A stretch of 64,000 bases of DNA from Chinchilla lanigera. Its lineage: Eukaryota > Chordata > Mammalia > Rodentia > Chinchillidae. Below are positions 47,903 through 60,543 of the stretch, piece by piece. The stretch spans positions 3,403,728-3,467,727 of the forward strand of contig NW_004955402.1 in NCBI RefSeq assembly GCF_000276665.1. The letters are read 5' to 3'. The notes under the pieces were generated by a model, which did no database searches, was not told the DNA's origin, and saw only the letters and a list, made by a program, of their open reading frames with translations. Position numbers and translations under genes: made by a program. Numbering within the stretch: position 1 is the stretch's first letter; each line of letters starts with the position of its first letter.

Positions 47903-49934
47903 CTGAACCTCAGAAAGCCCTGTTTCTGTCTTTAATGAGGTGGACTAGCGTCCACTCGGGAGCAATCTGCTAGTCATCAAAGACAATTACAGGGCCCACT
48001 CCCAGGCCCACTCCCATAGTCTAGTGGGGCGGACAGATGCACACAGCCACCCACGGCAAAAGGTACAGAGCGAGCAGTCCAGCCTGGGCTGTGGGGAGGA
48101 CACACTGGGTCTGAGGTGTCTCATCGGGAACCGGCAAGCTCTGGCCCTCACCATCGCCAGGACGTTATTCACAGTGGAAACCTATTCGCGCCTGAGCATG
48201 CACAGGAGACAGGAAATAGGCTGCTCCTAGACAGAATAACCCTGGCTACAGTTTGCCAAGGTTTTGCCAAGCAAGAGGAATATGCTGGAACTTCATAAAT
48301 GAGTCCTTTTTTACTTGTTGTAGTAAAATCCATAAAAATAGCTTCACTTTAGCTCTACCACACCAGTGCCAATAAGGAACCAGGATATATGAAAAAAAAA
48401 AAAAAAAGCCCAAAGCTCAGCGGATCCAAGTGAAGCACTGTTCCCTTCAAAACCCAGTTTGTCAGTGAGGACACACCTCTCTTACCTAAATACATTATTA
48501 TCATAGTGTGGCATCTTGTTTTGTTGATATCATCATTCCCAAACTTCAAAAAAAAACCCAAAAAATATCTCTTAACACAGTAGCTCCTCTTTGTCCTTCT
48601 AGAAAATTATTATTTTCACAATTTTCTATAAATGAACCTAACTGAAAGATTCCATTTATTCCCTGTTAAGAAGAACTGTATTTTTATGGTAAAAGAGGCA
48701 TCCTGAATTTTGAGCAGGGAAGTCAGATTAGAAATTGTCCTGTATTTTTCTAACTGTATACACTTTTCCCTTATACTCCAGATATTTTCCACTGCTATTT
48801 TACTTACTAATAAAAACCAAACTGGAAAGAACAGACAAAGCAATCTGTATGAGGTTTAGACTCACAGACGCACTAACAGAGATGCAGGTTTCAACCCCAA
48901 CCAGGGGCGATTTGCTCCTCAGCTGCCCGACCTCCCAGTCTCCAAACCAGATGGGAAGTCCTCCGGCCCGAATCGAGGAACCTGCCCTGGGGAGGATGAG
49001 GAGTGCTGCACTCCGGAGAAAGCCCCTGTGAGGGGTGCGGAAAGTTGGGTCATGGGTGTGCAGCTCTCCCTTGACAATCTCACGTGGGCGTGGGCGAGAG
49101 CTTCCGGGGAGAACATGCTGGTGGTAGAGCAGAGAAATGAGCTGGCCTGGAAAGTCCTGGGCATTAGAATCAGGAGTCAGCAGCACAACTGTGCCGTGAG
49201 ATGGCAGGGGAGAAGTCGGCCCGGTGAACGGGCTGGTGCCCGGCCACAGGCTGGCGTGGAGACCCACGATCAAGGAGACTCAGGGGCCTGTCCCGACCTT
49301 CTCGATGGAGGCAGCGGCAGGAGCAGGACTAAAGGGACCGTAAGCACATCAAGGACGGCAGTGCTGTCCCTGTGTCCCCACCCCTGCAGACGGACCACTT
49401 GGCACCGTGCTAGGCCTGGCCTGACGACAGCATTTATGTTGGATGCCAAGGTCATGCGGACTCAGAAGCTTCCAGATTCAGGGTGCTGTCTCCACACAGC
49501 AGCACTACGTCTCGGGCACCTGCTGCTTCTGTCTCTGCGGAGAGAGTTTTCCTACAGTCCAGCTCCCCTGGCTGAGCCGAGCTGCTGCACAAGAAACCCA
49601 GTGGGTGAGAAGGGCTCAAGATTCCGTTCCGTGCTCTCAGCCATGGCTCCTGCACCAAAGCCCGGCCTTCAGGACTTCAGGATGGGACAGTGAGCTGTTC
49701 TATCCCAGGTCGCTGTATTCCTGGTATCTTCATAATGAGAGACCCAGCCAGGTTGTACCTGTGGGGGCCAAGGGACAGCGGCCTCCACAGCAGAGGAGCG
49801 GAGTCCCCTGCTAAAGCAGAGATGGCATCTCTGCATCCGAAATGAAGACCTGGAGGCACGCTGCAGTGGGCATGAAGAGGAAAGGCTGCGAGGGCTCAGG
49901 CACTCCTGGATTCCATGTGCAACTAGTACAGCTC
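47903..49934. other. Intron stretch with chance open frames
   Basis: The 48.8-49.8 kb part is GC-rich and holds a 221-codon plus-strand frame (49028-49693) overlapped by frames on the other strand. It has no domain, no codon pattern I recognise and no splice context, so I do not call a gene. Confidence 0.45.
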
Positions 49935-50095
49935 GTATTTCTCGGGGCCAGCACTGTGCATGTATTAACTTGCTTTCTTCTCCTGACGCTGGATGATGTG
50001 TGTTCTATTACCATACGCTTGGTATTTGGGGAGAACTGAAGGACACAAAGAGAGGGGCTCTGGCCAAGGTCACCAGGTGCGGAGCCATCTACAGA
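49935..50095 (-). repeat. MIR-like fragment
   Basis: 'gcatgtattaacttgctttc', a degraded 'attaccat...' middle and 'tggccaaggtcaccaggtgc' fit an inverted MIR. Confidence 0.45.
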
Positions 50096-50599
50096 GTCCT
50101 TGCTCTCATGTGTCCCCAAAGACACACCACCTCCCAGGAGGAAGGCCTGAGGCTCACACTCCTTGGCCCCATAAAACCTAACATGTTCCCGCATGGCTAA
50201 ACCATACAAAGGACACTGCATCTGCATGATGGTGAGTCCCCAGAAGTGAGCTTAGGATTCAACAGATGCCATAAAATATACGGAAGGGTTTAAAAGCAGG
50301 AAAGTGGGGAAGAGAAAGTGGGAAGGGGTTCATTTAGATATCCTCCTGTGAAGGCGAGAATACTGCACGCTGGCAGTATTTCCAATTTCTGCCGACCTCG
50401 TGCCTTGGTGAATTGTAATGAGCTGAGGAGGGTACTGTGTTCTCTCCTAAGGACTGCAGAAAGAGCCTGAGTTGTAGGAGCAAGATGCATTGTGTGAGTC
50501 CCTGTGGCAGGGGGTTTAAGAAGCAGACACATCTATGTTTAGTGTAACCTCTGCCACCTACCACCCACTGCTCTGGGAAGGGTTCCCAAACTTCTGAGC
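50096..50599. other. Intron stretch without recognisable features
   Basis: No exon or repeat recognised. Confidence 0.45.
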
Positions 50600-50727
50600 C
50601 CTTACGTTACTGTTTAGCAGGCACCAACTATGTGCACGCATCATCTCCCTACAGAAAACACGGCATCATAATCATCAGCGGTAATGTCATGGTTCACACA
50701 CGGAAACTAGCTCTGAGAAGTGAAATA
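50600..50727 (-). repeat. MIR-like fragment cut by the Tigger at 50728
   Basis: 'gcaccaactatgtgcacgca' and 'cacacacggaaactagctct' resemble an inverted MIR/MIR3. The Tigger begins at its right end. Confidence 0.35.
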
Positions 50728-51561
50728 CAGTGGACCGTCGAGTTACGACTGGCCTCACATACCAGCAACTTGGGTTGCGACTGGAATTTTAGGTTTAGCT
50801 TATGATCAAAGTCTTGAGTTACAAACCAAATGCCAACCCCTTGCGCGGTTGTAAACAAAGACTCACAACGCCAGAAAAGCACGTGGAAGCTTATGTAAGT
50901 ATCACTCTGAGCGCAGATGCATGTGCTTATGCACATGATTTCGGTCAGTGCTGTACATAATTGCTATGATTACTGGTATCAAAATGGCTCTCAAAAAGCT
51001 AGAGAAGAAGCCAACAAAGAAAGGGAAGGTAAGCAAAGCAATCACAATCATAAAGAAGAGTGTTAAGAAAAGATAGAAACAGAAACCCTAGACCAGTTTT
51101 TAGTTCTGAAAAGGTTGAGATCCAGTGAGCCAGAAGCAGGTCCTCATGGGCTATAAACTCTTCCAAGGACAGAAAGGACACAGAGAGCCAGATTCCTGAT
51201 GTTCTCAGGGAAGGGGACTCTCCTTCCAAACGGTAACCAGCTTCCACTTTATCCTCCCCACCTGTAAGCCAAAGATGTCAGTTTGAATGGTGAGTATACT
51301 ATGACATCAGTTGCTGGTAAACTGGGCACATTTTATAACTTTTTGGTGAATACATGAGGAAAATTATTGGTGTTTCTGATAAACTATGCTCATTATGCCA
51401 CCCTGTTTTAATTATAAAAAGGTTAGTTAAGGGGTGCTTTGGGAGGTTCAGAACACATTATGGGTATTTCCATTATTTCTTATGGGAAAAATAGTCTTGA
51501 TTTAACAACCAACTTGAGTCACAGCCCTTGTGAATCAGGTTTGTAAGTCAAGGGTCCACTG
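50728..51561 (+). mobile_element. Internally deleted Tigger-type DNA transposon, 834 bp
   Basis: Left end cagtggaccgtcgagttacg and right end 'gtaagtcaagggtccactg' are inverted repeats, flanked by TA at 50726-50727 and 51562-51563. The interior keeps a 5' coding stub (50984-51076) and has lost the catalytic domain, so it is non-autonomous. Confidence 0.82.
50984..51076 (+). pseudogene. Tigger transposase N-terminal remnant
   Basis: An ATG opens a 30-codon basic stretch (MALKKLEKKPTKKG, then KAITIIKKSV) ending in TAG. Its position and Lys-rich KAITI text match the start of the CENP-B-like DNA-binding domain of Tigger/pogo transposases. No DDD catalytic part remains. Not functional. Confidence 0.55.
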
Positions 51562-51563
51562 TA

Positions 51564-54500
51564 CCTCACATTTAAATTCATACTTCTCCAGAGTGGGGAG
51601 AGAGGATGTGATGCCAAGCTTGCAAGACTAAAGCCATGGTCCTCGCCATTCCTGACAGCTTCCTCCTGACAGCTGGCAGCCCGGCACCTACACTGCCCAC
51701 ACTCCTCTTGAGATCATCCTATGAAGAGGCACAAAGAACCCCTAATGGAACACTGTTACATGAGCCATTAGGCAGACCTGGGGTCAACAACAGAGTGGAG
51801 ATCACCTGAATCCAGGCTGGAGCAGGTGGCACAGAGGGCATACCCACTGGCACAGATGGACCTGTTTCCCCCAGGCCTTTCAGTTATCATCCCCTGGAAA
51901 CCCGCAGGATGGGGCAGTGGGCAGGTGGTGACCTGTCTCTACACAGCCATGTGCATGTACATCTGCTTTTAAGCACCTCGAAGCATTGCAGCGCAGAAGG
52001 TCTCAGCATCTGGTTCTCATTTATGTGCTTGCGTGTTAAGAGCACATATTTTATCTAATATTCATAAAGGAATGTCTGCATGGCACTTTTTCCAGGTAGT
52101 TTCAGGAGGTGTGAATCTGAAACAAGATTTTAAATTGGGTATCCAGGCTGACGATGTTTTCTGCGTTCAAGTCACACTTAACTACCGAGAGGAAGAACTG
52201 CAATCTGCATCTCCTTTGTAAACAGGCTGAGCAGGGACTGCAGCTAACTTCAACTTGCCTCCAGCCATCCACTTCAGGCATCTCTTTGAAAACAAGGCTT
52301 TCATCAAATTTTCCCTCTTATCTTTTTTTTTCATGTCTTCAGGAATATTTCTCATTTTCATCAAGAGTCTCTTCTTGGTAGCGCTAGTATTGTTTAAATA
52401 TAATACAATGGGTACTAAATATTTAATAATGTATGCTTCATTTGTAAAATGTGTATCTGCTACAGTGCAATTTGGAAAGGAGAGGGGTTACTATCTCAAG
52501 ATTAAATTAGTTATATTTACCAATAACTGGTGTTTATGTCATAGAACAGGTATCACTTGCTATTTTGCAAAATAATTCATATCTGTTTAATTATTTCTCA
52601 GCAGGTGCAACTTCTGCAATTTCTCGATAACACAAGGGCTGAGACAGGTTTATTGTAATTAATACAAATGTTCTCAAACTTATGAAGGATCCACAGCAAT
52701 TTTCTAAACAATAGTAAATATAATTAATCATGGTAAAATTGACGGTGCTTATATACTAAATTCTGTCAAATATGTTATTGAGATAAATTGTTCCTTAAGA
52801 AAAATGTTGAAAATGGAAGAATTTTCATTTTATACAACTATGTTTAATTATACACAGATGAAATATGGTAGAAGTATCTCCCACGCAAGTTACTGTATAT
52901 TAATTTTGAGAGTTTATGGCCATGTGCCTGTGTATGAAACATTTATTTTATAGATATTTATCTCACATCCTTCCCTTAACATTTCAGCAACAGAACACTG
53001 CATCCTCAGAACATATAATTTTGCAATAGGGAAAGTAAAAAGAAATTGCTTTGCCTATGGAACAAAATAAAAATAAATGTGTAGGTCTTATAAATTTTTT
53101 AGAGAAGAACTTAAGAGTCCAGGCAAACGCTAAATGGATTAATGCCTATCAATCAAAAACAACCAGTTATTGAACTATGAGAGGTTTATAAGGCCTGATA
53201 GCCAAATAAAGCTAAGGGTTATGTGGGTTTTCGTTCAGTACGCTCCGTGCAAAGAGTGTCACGAGCTCGCCTGCATCGGACAGGTTTCACTGTCTCTGTG
53301 AGGGGCCACCTTCCAGCAGCTGGCGTTCACCAAAGGCCAGGCCTTCAGGAAAATGATGTTCATCTAACAAGGGACTGTGCATCCCAACAAAATGCCCTGC
53401 GCTCCTCAGTCCTGCTCGCCAGGTCTCTGGGCCAGGGGGACAGGATGACACAGACACAGCTGCTTCTAAGAAGCACTGAGGACCTGTAGGACCTGTCCTC
53501 CTGTCCTCCCGACTACTGGCGTGTGTGTGAGCCAGTGAACTCGGAGCGCTGTGGGCAGAGGAAACCAGCAAATTCCCACCAGAATGGGCTCCAATGGACA
53601 ACACTTGGTTCTACCTGGCAAAAATGGCTCATTAGACACAGGCCTCGGCACCGGAGGCAGTTCTTTTCCTTCCCCTCTCTCACTCCCTTTGCTCAACTCA
53701 CTATCGAGTCTCCTTTTTAGTAGAAGCCTTCCTGGGGGCCCCTGGGAAACAGGGCTAAAAGACCAATTCCTTGCTGACTGGCACTGGTCGGCTCCAATAA
53801 TGAAACATGCTGGCGACTTGTCAATGATGAGGGGTATGTTTTCACTCTTCTGTCTGGAAACACCACCTCTCAAGTGTAGGCTTCAATTTTGGTGAGAAAA
53901 CCTGAATGATCCAGAGCTTGAAGAATGTCTACGAAGCCCGACAGTTTGTGCACCTGGCTATTCAGGTCCTGAATGTTACCAGTGTTGTATTTACAGGTAC
54001 GGTATATTGGCTAGTTTGCTTCACGGAGAACATAGTCTTTATTTCAGAAAAAGCAAATCCAGCAGAAGCAGCAGCAGCACATGCTGTGAGGACAACCCTT
54101 TAAGATCACGTGCAGCACATACTCGTGTAAAATCTGACAGCATTTAGGGAAGTTAGTCTAAAGTTGTATCAAGGCCGTATGTTACCCGGGGCAACCTCCT
54201 CCAATGCATAATTTATAACGGAGCCTCAGTGCCTACCTGAGAGACCTAGGTAGAAAAATGAGCTAATCCAGTAGAAACAGAACCTTGGAGGATTAGCTGG
54301 CATTTAGCTAAGGCCACAAGGGCCAAGCGTCTTATGAGCTTCAGGCGATTCTCATAGACAGCCAGCCAGATGACCCAAGATCCAACATATTCCCATCGTT
54401 TACAGTAAATCTCCCTGAAAATTTTGGTTTGAATACACAGGCACAGAAAAGGCTGCTTGGTTATGTTACAAAAAGAAAAACCAAAAACCACCATTTCAAG

Positions 54501-55367
54501 CCAAAAAATTAGGAATCTACATAAACATGAGATGGGGAACAGATAAAGAATGAAAGAATTACCAGGAATGAAACAGCATGTGAAGAAAGAAAGAGTTAAA
54601 AATGAAGACAGCAATTAAGTAATAGGTAAAAAGAAAGAAGATAGCAACCAAGACATAAAATGATGAGGGCCCAAGACCAGGCGTGGACACAGGTGTGACC
54701 AACGACACTGTCCCAGAGCCTACAGGGAACAAACATCAATGGAGCAAAAAGCAAGGAAGGGACACGTGTACGCACGTGCGGCGGCACATTCTCCCTCCCC
54801 TTACGTGTCACTGTCACTCGAGGTGCTCCCTTCCTTCCCAGCATTCCGCTCCCTCTCTCTACAGTAGCTCCAAGTGACTTCATCCTAATCCACAGCTTCA
54901 GACCCAGAAATGCAGATTTTCAAAGCGACTACTCCCAGTCCACACCGGCTCAGCCAACGGTCAGGAGCAGCTCCACTTAATGGAAGCCTGAACCTAGCTC
55001 GAGCAGAACCAGAACTCTCCATCTTAACCCCAAACTATGTCCTGTTCCTCCTCAGCTGTCCACCTTGTTAGGCAGCGATGTGTCCACCTTCCAAACCAAG
55101 CATGAGGTTCCATGTTCTGGCCAGGTGGCTCCTCAAATGTACCTCCTAGATAGTTCTCAAATTGCTCCTCCTTCATTGAACTCCTCTTCCTGACCACAGC
55201 TGTTTCCCTCCCCACCTGGTTCAACTTTCTAAGAATCAGACTGCGCCATCCCCTGCAGAAAGGTCGTCAGGACTCAGCCTACCTCCTTCCGTGACCAGAC
55301 ATGACTCCCAGGACCAACCTCTGTCTGCCCACATCTCCCACCTCCTCCCTTCCTCCGAGCCCTCATT
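51564..55367. other. Intron stretch without recognisable features
   Basis: 52.3-53.2 kb is strongly AT-rich and 53.2-54 kb more balanced. A purine-rich region lies near 54.5-54.66 kb. No exon, SINE or LTR recognised. Confidence 0.45.
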
Positions 55368-55433
55368 CTACTCCCTTTAATAATAATAATACTCAATACT
55401 ACTACTCCCTTTAATAATAATAATACTCAATTA
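55368..55433 (+). repeat. Two-copy 34-bp tandem duplication
   Basis: ctactccctttaataataat begins at 55368 and again at 55402, nearly identical, each ending in 'aatactcaa'. Contains a short (TAA)n run. Confidence 0.88.
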
Positions 55434-56200
55434 TTCTTAAATTCCAGAGAAGAGCATCAAGACCCATGCATTTCCTCTAGGGAAATGTATCACTTCTCAC
55501 CATCTGTATTTAGGTCAGTCATTTCCCTATGAATTGAAGCTTTTGTGGCTAAGTATAGTTTTTCCAGGTACAGAAGATAGGAACAATAATTATTGCCAGA
55601 TCTATGTATTTCTTTGCCAAGGTGACCCTTTGGCTGGGGGCCCATGTGATAACCTTCAGTGGCTTGGGGACTTGTTCCCATACAGACCGGCACTGCCTTG
55701 CCTTCTCTTCTGGCTCTGTTACTGAATTTCTCTTTTTCATGGGATGTTGTGCTCATTAACTGAATGTCTGGCTTGGTGCCTGCCCATAACATGGGCTCAA
55801 TACATTCTGTCAGCACCATCATCTTCAATATAGCAAGAAAGTCTCCTCATGTTCTCAAGAACATCAAATACGATACCATATATGTCCTGGGGACTAATGA
55901 TTTCCTGCCGAGTAAGTGGCTTCTAAGGCTCTCTAGAGCTTCATGTACCACCATTTGGGAAGACACCTCACTCTTGTATCATTCTGGCAGGTCATTCTTT
56001 GTATATTCCTACAAAACCATAGCCACTGACTCTATATTTCTGACCCATAACCTTCAATACTACTTGATGAAAAATATTAATGAGGACAGAGTCACAGATA
56101 TGCCTCAACCCTCAATGCCAACTCAGTAACTGAGTATCACCGTGTGCATGAAGCGGCCTGGCGGACAGTGGGCATAACTGCACGCTGGCAATGCCCAGGT
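55434..56200. other. PTPRM: Intron immediately downstream of the PTPRM exon
   Basis: A possible L2-like 3' end lies at about 55760-55805 ('cttggtgcctgcccataaca', 'gggctcaatacattc'). Otherwise unique. Confidence 0.4.
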
Positions 56201-56206
56201 ACTCAC
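56201..56206 (-). other. PTPRM: 5' splice donor of the PTPRM transmembrane exon
   Basis: On the minus strand the exon ends AAGAG followed by gtgagt, a near-ideal U1-complementary donor. Reading on into the intron gives an in-frame stop at once (AGG TGA at 56203-56208), as expected of intron. Confidence 0.9.
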
Positions 56207-56339
56207 CTCTTCTTCATTACCAACACAATTCCAAGGAAGAGAATGACGAACAGCAAGATGCCAGCGATGACTCCCGCGATCTTAACAGTGTGGTCTGTTT
56301 GTTTCTCAGGCTCCGGGACAGGTTTTGGAGTGGCAGCAC
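56207..56339 (-). CDS. PTPRM: PTPRM transmembrane-segment exon (internal coding exon)
   Basis: Internal exon of receptor-type tyrosine phosphatase mu, a homophilic cell-adhesion receptor with MAM, Ig and fibronectin-III domains outside the cell and two phosphatase domains inside. Read on the minus strand it encodes about 44 residues: a short Pro/Glu-rich juxtamembrane stretch (ATPKPVPEPEKQTDHT), a single membrane helix (IAGVIAGILLFVILFLGIVL), and the start of the basic stop-transfer sequence (VMKKR). From memory of the human protein I see only two conservative differences, both in the helix (I to L, V to I). The exon begins with the last two bases of a Gly codon and ends with the first two bases of an Arg codon, so length 133 fits phase 1 in, phase 2 out. 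The KQTDHTVKIAGVIAG stretch separates it from paralogues such as PTPRK. The frame is open and both splice sites look functional. The in-frame ATG further upstream in the intron is not a start. Confidence 0.93.
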
Positions 56340-56372
56340 CTGAAGATGAAAGGACATGAAAAGGGACAGAGA
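56340..56372 (-). other. PTPRM: 3' splice acceptor and pyrimidine tract of the PTPRM transmembrane exon
   Basis: On the minus strand a pyrimidine-rich stretch (ctctctgtcccttttcatg) leads through cctttcatcttcag into the exon. The AG lies at 56341-56340. The exon starts directly after it and supplies the last two bases of a Gly codon. Confidence 0.88.
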
Positions 56373-56389
56373 GTGGGTAGGTGAATAAA

Positions 56390-59300
56390 GACATTACATT
56401 TTTAAAAATTTTGCTGCAGTGAACAGGGTAATAAGACTTATCAGAACCAACAGACAGACAAGCTTTGATTTTTTAAAACAGCTTTCATACACACTGAAAG
56501 GACTGTAATTGTTCATGCTGTTCTTCAATATTTTACTAAACCACAGCACACCCACGTCTGACCCTTTTATAGGAGACTCTTCTCAAATACAGCTTTTAAA
56601 TATTTTTATCATCTCTCTTAGCTCCTGCTCTTTCTTCCATTTAAAAAGTTGCTAGCAACACAATAGCTATTCCTAAGCCTTTATCCAAATTTGATTTGCT
56701 GGAACATTTTCCTCAATTATTTTTTATAAATGAAGCAATAATTCCATAACATATTAGCCCAAACACCTGGAAAAGTGAGATAAGCTCATTTCCCATGCAT
56801 TTTAGCAGCAATTGTTTTTCTTTTTTCTTTTTCCTCTAACACAGTAGAGGCTTTTCCCTTTGCCTTTGGAAATCAAAATCTAGGTCACATCTGGCAGGCA
56901 AAAGACTCCTTCTAAGCAATTTATTCACAAAGTGGGAAGCAGCTGGTGATCACACCGCTGGCACCCACGTTCAATATCTGTTTAAATGAGATAACCTGGG
57001 CCTTCGAGTGGCGGCCATGTCTCCGTTCGCATGCCCGCCCATGCCCAGCACACCGCAGCCCTGCGTACGGTATAATGTGATGGAATGTCAAATCTGGGTC
57101 TGATGATACATCCATTTCCTCTGCTAAATGAGTCCAGGATGAAAAATATTAGGACTGCAATGTTCAATTCTCTAAACAGAACCCATTTTTAAGGTCTTCT
57201 CCCTCTCTCATCAGGACGTGATGGTGTTGGCCATCTGAGCCCTCAGCCCCCCTCGAGGGGTACACAATAATCTCACGTCTGAATTCTCACCTTAGGGATT
57301 TCTGTGTCTTTTTTTCTTGGTAAAAACATCATTCAGACTCAACATTCACGCCAGCTCTTTCTGTCCTTCCATTGGGCTTTCGGCCTGTGTCCCTCTCTCT
57401 CTGTGTGCCCACAGCACCCTAAACGAGCCATTGCCAAGAAATGGGGAAAGTCAGGCTGTCACTGTCCCTTCCCGTCACCTTGGTTTCTACCGCAGCTGCG
57501 CATTCCAAGAAAAGGGACAGTCACAACATCCGGGGGGATAAACATCTCGTGGGTAAACCTTACAGGCCATTTCTATTTCTGACAACAGCAAGAGGATGTC
57601 CTGCTGTTTAGTTTTATAAATATCTCTCAAACTAGCTGTCTAGTTGAATGTTGAAAGCATTAGTGTCACTTATTTTTATGGTAATCACACCTGCAATAAA
57701 CCCCCACAAGCTTCTGGAACACAGAACCACCAGTCCACCAGGAGGAAACTGTTACGCTCTATTATAACTGCTGAGAAAAACCTAAAGACAAAATGCGCAT
57801 GTGATAAAAAGATGAATGAAAATTATTTCAGCAAAGAGGAACCCACGCAAAAAGAAGTTCACATTTCAAATTCGGAAACTGAAAAAGCCCAGCGTTTCTC
57901 AATTTTGATTTTGGGGCCAATTTAAAAGACATAACTTTTAGAAAATAAAGTGGATTTTATTCTTCCAAATGCTGACAACTTGGAAGCCATTTCATTTATC
58001 TCCTTAGTTAGAGACTGATTATTCTTCAAATCTATTTTCTAAGTAGATAAATGACTGAAGGCTGTTTTGTGGGTAACAAAATTACATTAGCTGGGAAAGA
58101 AACTGTTTAGAAAAATTTTAAGTAAAAATTGAAACTAAAAAATGCCATACTACAACCCATGCGCTGTGTACAGAAAGAGAACAGCATGTCTCGCTGACAG
58201 TGCTGCGCCTGCTCCTGCTAACTAAATGCTCATTTCCTTCCCCCGGCACTTTCCTGGCTCTGGGAGAACCGAGAACGGCTCTGCTACCGTGAGGTAAGCA
58301 CTGGTGGTCACCCGCACCCTCTGTCCGCTTTGGGAGGCAGGCAGCACATTCCCATGCAGCCTGCGTGAGCTCGGTATTATCATTCCTCAGGACTCACTTT
58401 TAACTCATTTCCCACTGCAGGTCAAGAAAATGAAACGTTCTCTCCGAGTGACACAGCTGAGACGTGATTATGGTAGCAATCATGCAAAATGGGACAGCGA
58501 CTCAAACCAGGCGGGACGGCTTGCCCGTGACCAACCCTCCGCTTGGCTCGGGTGCTCAGGTTTATTAGGGCTTCTCTGGAGGAGCAGGGACATAGCACGG
58601 GTCTGGGTGACAGAAGCCACACGCCCAGACCGTGGGCGATGGGCACCGCGGGCCTGGGCTCCCTGGGGTCCTCTGCTCCCACCTTGACTCTTGTCCTTCC
58701 CGAACCAGCATCGACACAACAGCCTCCCTTCTCCTGCTGACACTTCTCCAGAAATCCAAGCCTGCGCTTAGGAGATGTCCCCGGGCGTAGTACAGAGGAC
58801 AATCTGCAACTGACTATGGCTGTAACTCAGCGCCGTTTTCTTTTCCCTCACCCCCATCTATGATTCTACAGTACAATTTACAAACCGCTTGGCCAGAGTT
58901 GTTCTCGTAATATTCTCCCCTCTGTCTTGTTTGTTTCTTGCCAGATCTCTAATGGTGCGAACTTTTACACTTGCTTTTCCTTCTGCATAAATTCTAACTT
59001 TTCACAGTAAGGCCATTTTTTTCTCCTTGTGTGCACTGTTTCAAGAATACTGCACACTTTGTTCTTTCTAACATTAAACTGTGTGATGTGCACATGTGAC
59101 CGTGGGCACTGTCTATGCTGGGGCACCTTCTCTACAGGGATAGGAACCCTCCCTGTCACGAAGAGACTGAGGCCATGGCACTGAGATCGCGGTGTGTGGT
59201 CCTCATGGACGCTCAATCCGCTGACTTCCACTGTGAGCTCAGGTGATTTAGTTTTAATGACCAAGGCAAAAAAGGGCGGTATTCCCACCAAACTCCAGTA

Positions 59301-60428
59301 TTTAAAGTTTCACATCCAACATCTCCCTTCAGAAGGAAGGGAATAATTATGCAGTGTGCTTTATGGCTGGTTTGCAACTTGGCAACTTGTTAAATTAAAT
59401 GCCAAGCCAAGGACAGGATGTATTCAGCCACTGGCCAGAGGTCTGGACCAACTTTGACTACTGAACTGGCCACAGAGATGTCCCCAGAGACCCGAGGGGA
59501 CAGCCAGAGGCCACAAAAGCCGTTGCTGGTGCCCAGAGTCCTGGAGAGCATGGGCAGCTTCACAGGGTCGGGGAGGGATCAGGGAGTTGGCCTCCCAAAC
59601 ACTGCCAAGGTGAAGCTCTCTGAAATGGTGACCGGTGCCAGGCTGACCTGGAATGCCAAGAAAACATCTGCGATAGTCGTTCACTCAACACATGCTCCCT
59701 GGGCACCCAGCTGTGTGCCCTGCACTGTTTCCACAACATAGCAGGGAGCGCTTGTTCCAAACTGACGCCTCCACCTCCAGGCACACATCCGGGAAACAGG
59801 AAGAGCTGAGAGAGAGATCTGTGAGGCCGAGCGCTGGCGGGCCTGGCCTGCAGAGAGCTGGGAAAGGGTGGGGCACAAGGTTGGATCGATCCCCTCTGCA
59901 AAGAGGGTGGGAAGTGCTGTTCACTGTTTGAGATGGGAGCTTTGGGCAGACCGGGGCAAAGAAGGGATGTGATCCGGCTGGCACTGAACAGGATCACCCA
60001 GCAGCAGGGAGCACGCAGACTGCAGAGGGCGCGGCATGGAAACAGGGATGCTGGTCACAAGGCTGTCATAGCAGTGCAAGCAGTGCTGCAGGGCTGGAAG
60101 GAGGTGGTTGGTCCTGACAGTGGAACCACAGGTATTCACCACCAGGCCTGATGTGCAGTGTCAGTGTCCATGTTTCTGGCAGGGGCTGCTGGAGAGGCAG
60201 AGCATGGAAGGCTTGGAGGGGAAAGCCAGAAGCTTGGTTTGGGACCATGTGGGTTGAGCTACGCACATCCAAAGGAGATCAAGTAGGCAGCCGGACAGGC
60301 AGGAGAGAGGTCCGGGACTGGGCAATGCATTTCAGGGATGTCAGTGCACTGCGGTACACACCTGCAGGACCAGGCAGGAGAGTCACAAGTTCCAGCCAGC
60401 TCGGGCCATTTAGTGACCTGGTGAAAAC
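56390..60428. other. PTPRM: Upstream-intron stretch without recognisable features
   Basis: AT-rich to about 58.1 kb, GC-rich 58.2-60.4 kb. Overlapping frames of 60-145 codons follow GC content and lack domains. No fibronectin-III exon recognised. Confidence 0.45.
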
Positions 60429-60441
60429 GAATCTGACAGTT

Positions 60442-60543
60442 TATTTTTAGTTTTTTCATTTTTTTTCCAGTACTGGGACTCGAACTCACGACCTTGCGCT
60501 TGCCAGGCAGGTGCTTATGCCGCTGAGCTAGATCCCCAGCCCG
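60442..60543 (-). repeat. ID-type SINE with target duplications
   Basis: Poly-T, 'ccagtactgggactcgaact', 'gctgagctagatccccagcc'. Flanking gaatctgacagtt (60429-60441) and gaatctcacaatt (60544-60556) differ at two positions. Confidence 0.92.

Larger units (their letters stand above)
1..56206 (-). other. PTPRM: PTPRM intron downstream of the transmembrane exon (partial, >56 kb)
   Basis: Everything left of the exon is intron in transcript orientation and runs off the window. I looked for the next exon, which should start with the rest of the basic KLAKKRK stop-transfer region, and did not find it, so it lies beyond position 1. All open frames here are short, lack family signatures and mostly overlap repeats. 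Size and repeat load fit a very large receptor gene. Confidence 0.8.

Noticed and set aside
49028..49693. 221-codon plus-strand open frame
   Set aside because: Lies in GC-rich intron where stops are rare, overlaps long frames on the opposite strand, and shows no domain, signal or family resemblance.
55760..56139. 121-codon plus-strand frame next to the PTPRM exon
   Set aside because: Opposite strand to the gene, partly over an L2-like stretch, with no domain. Looks like a chance frame.
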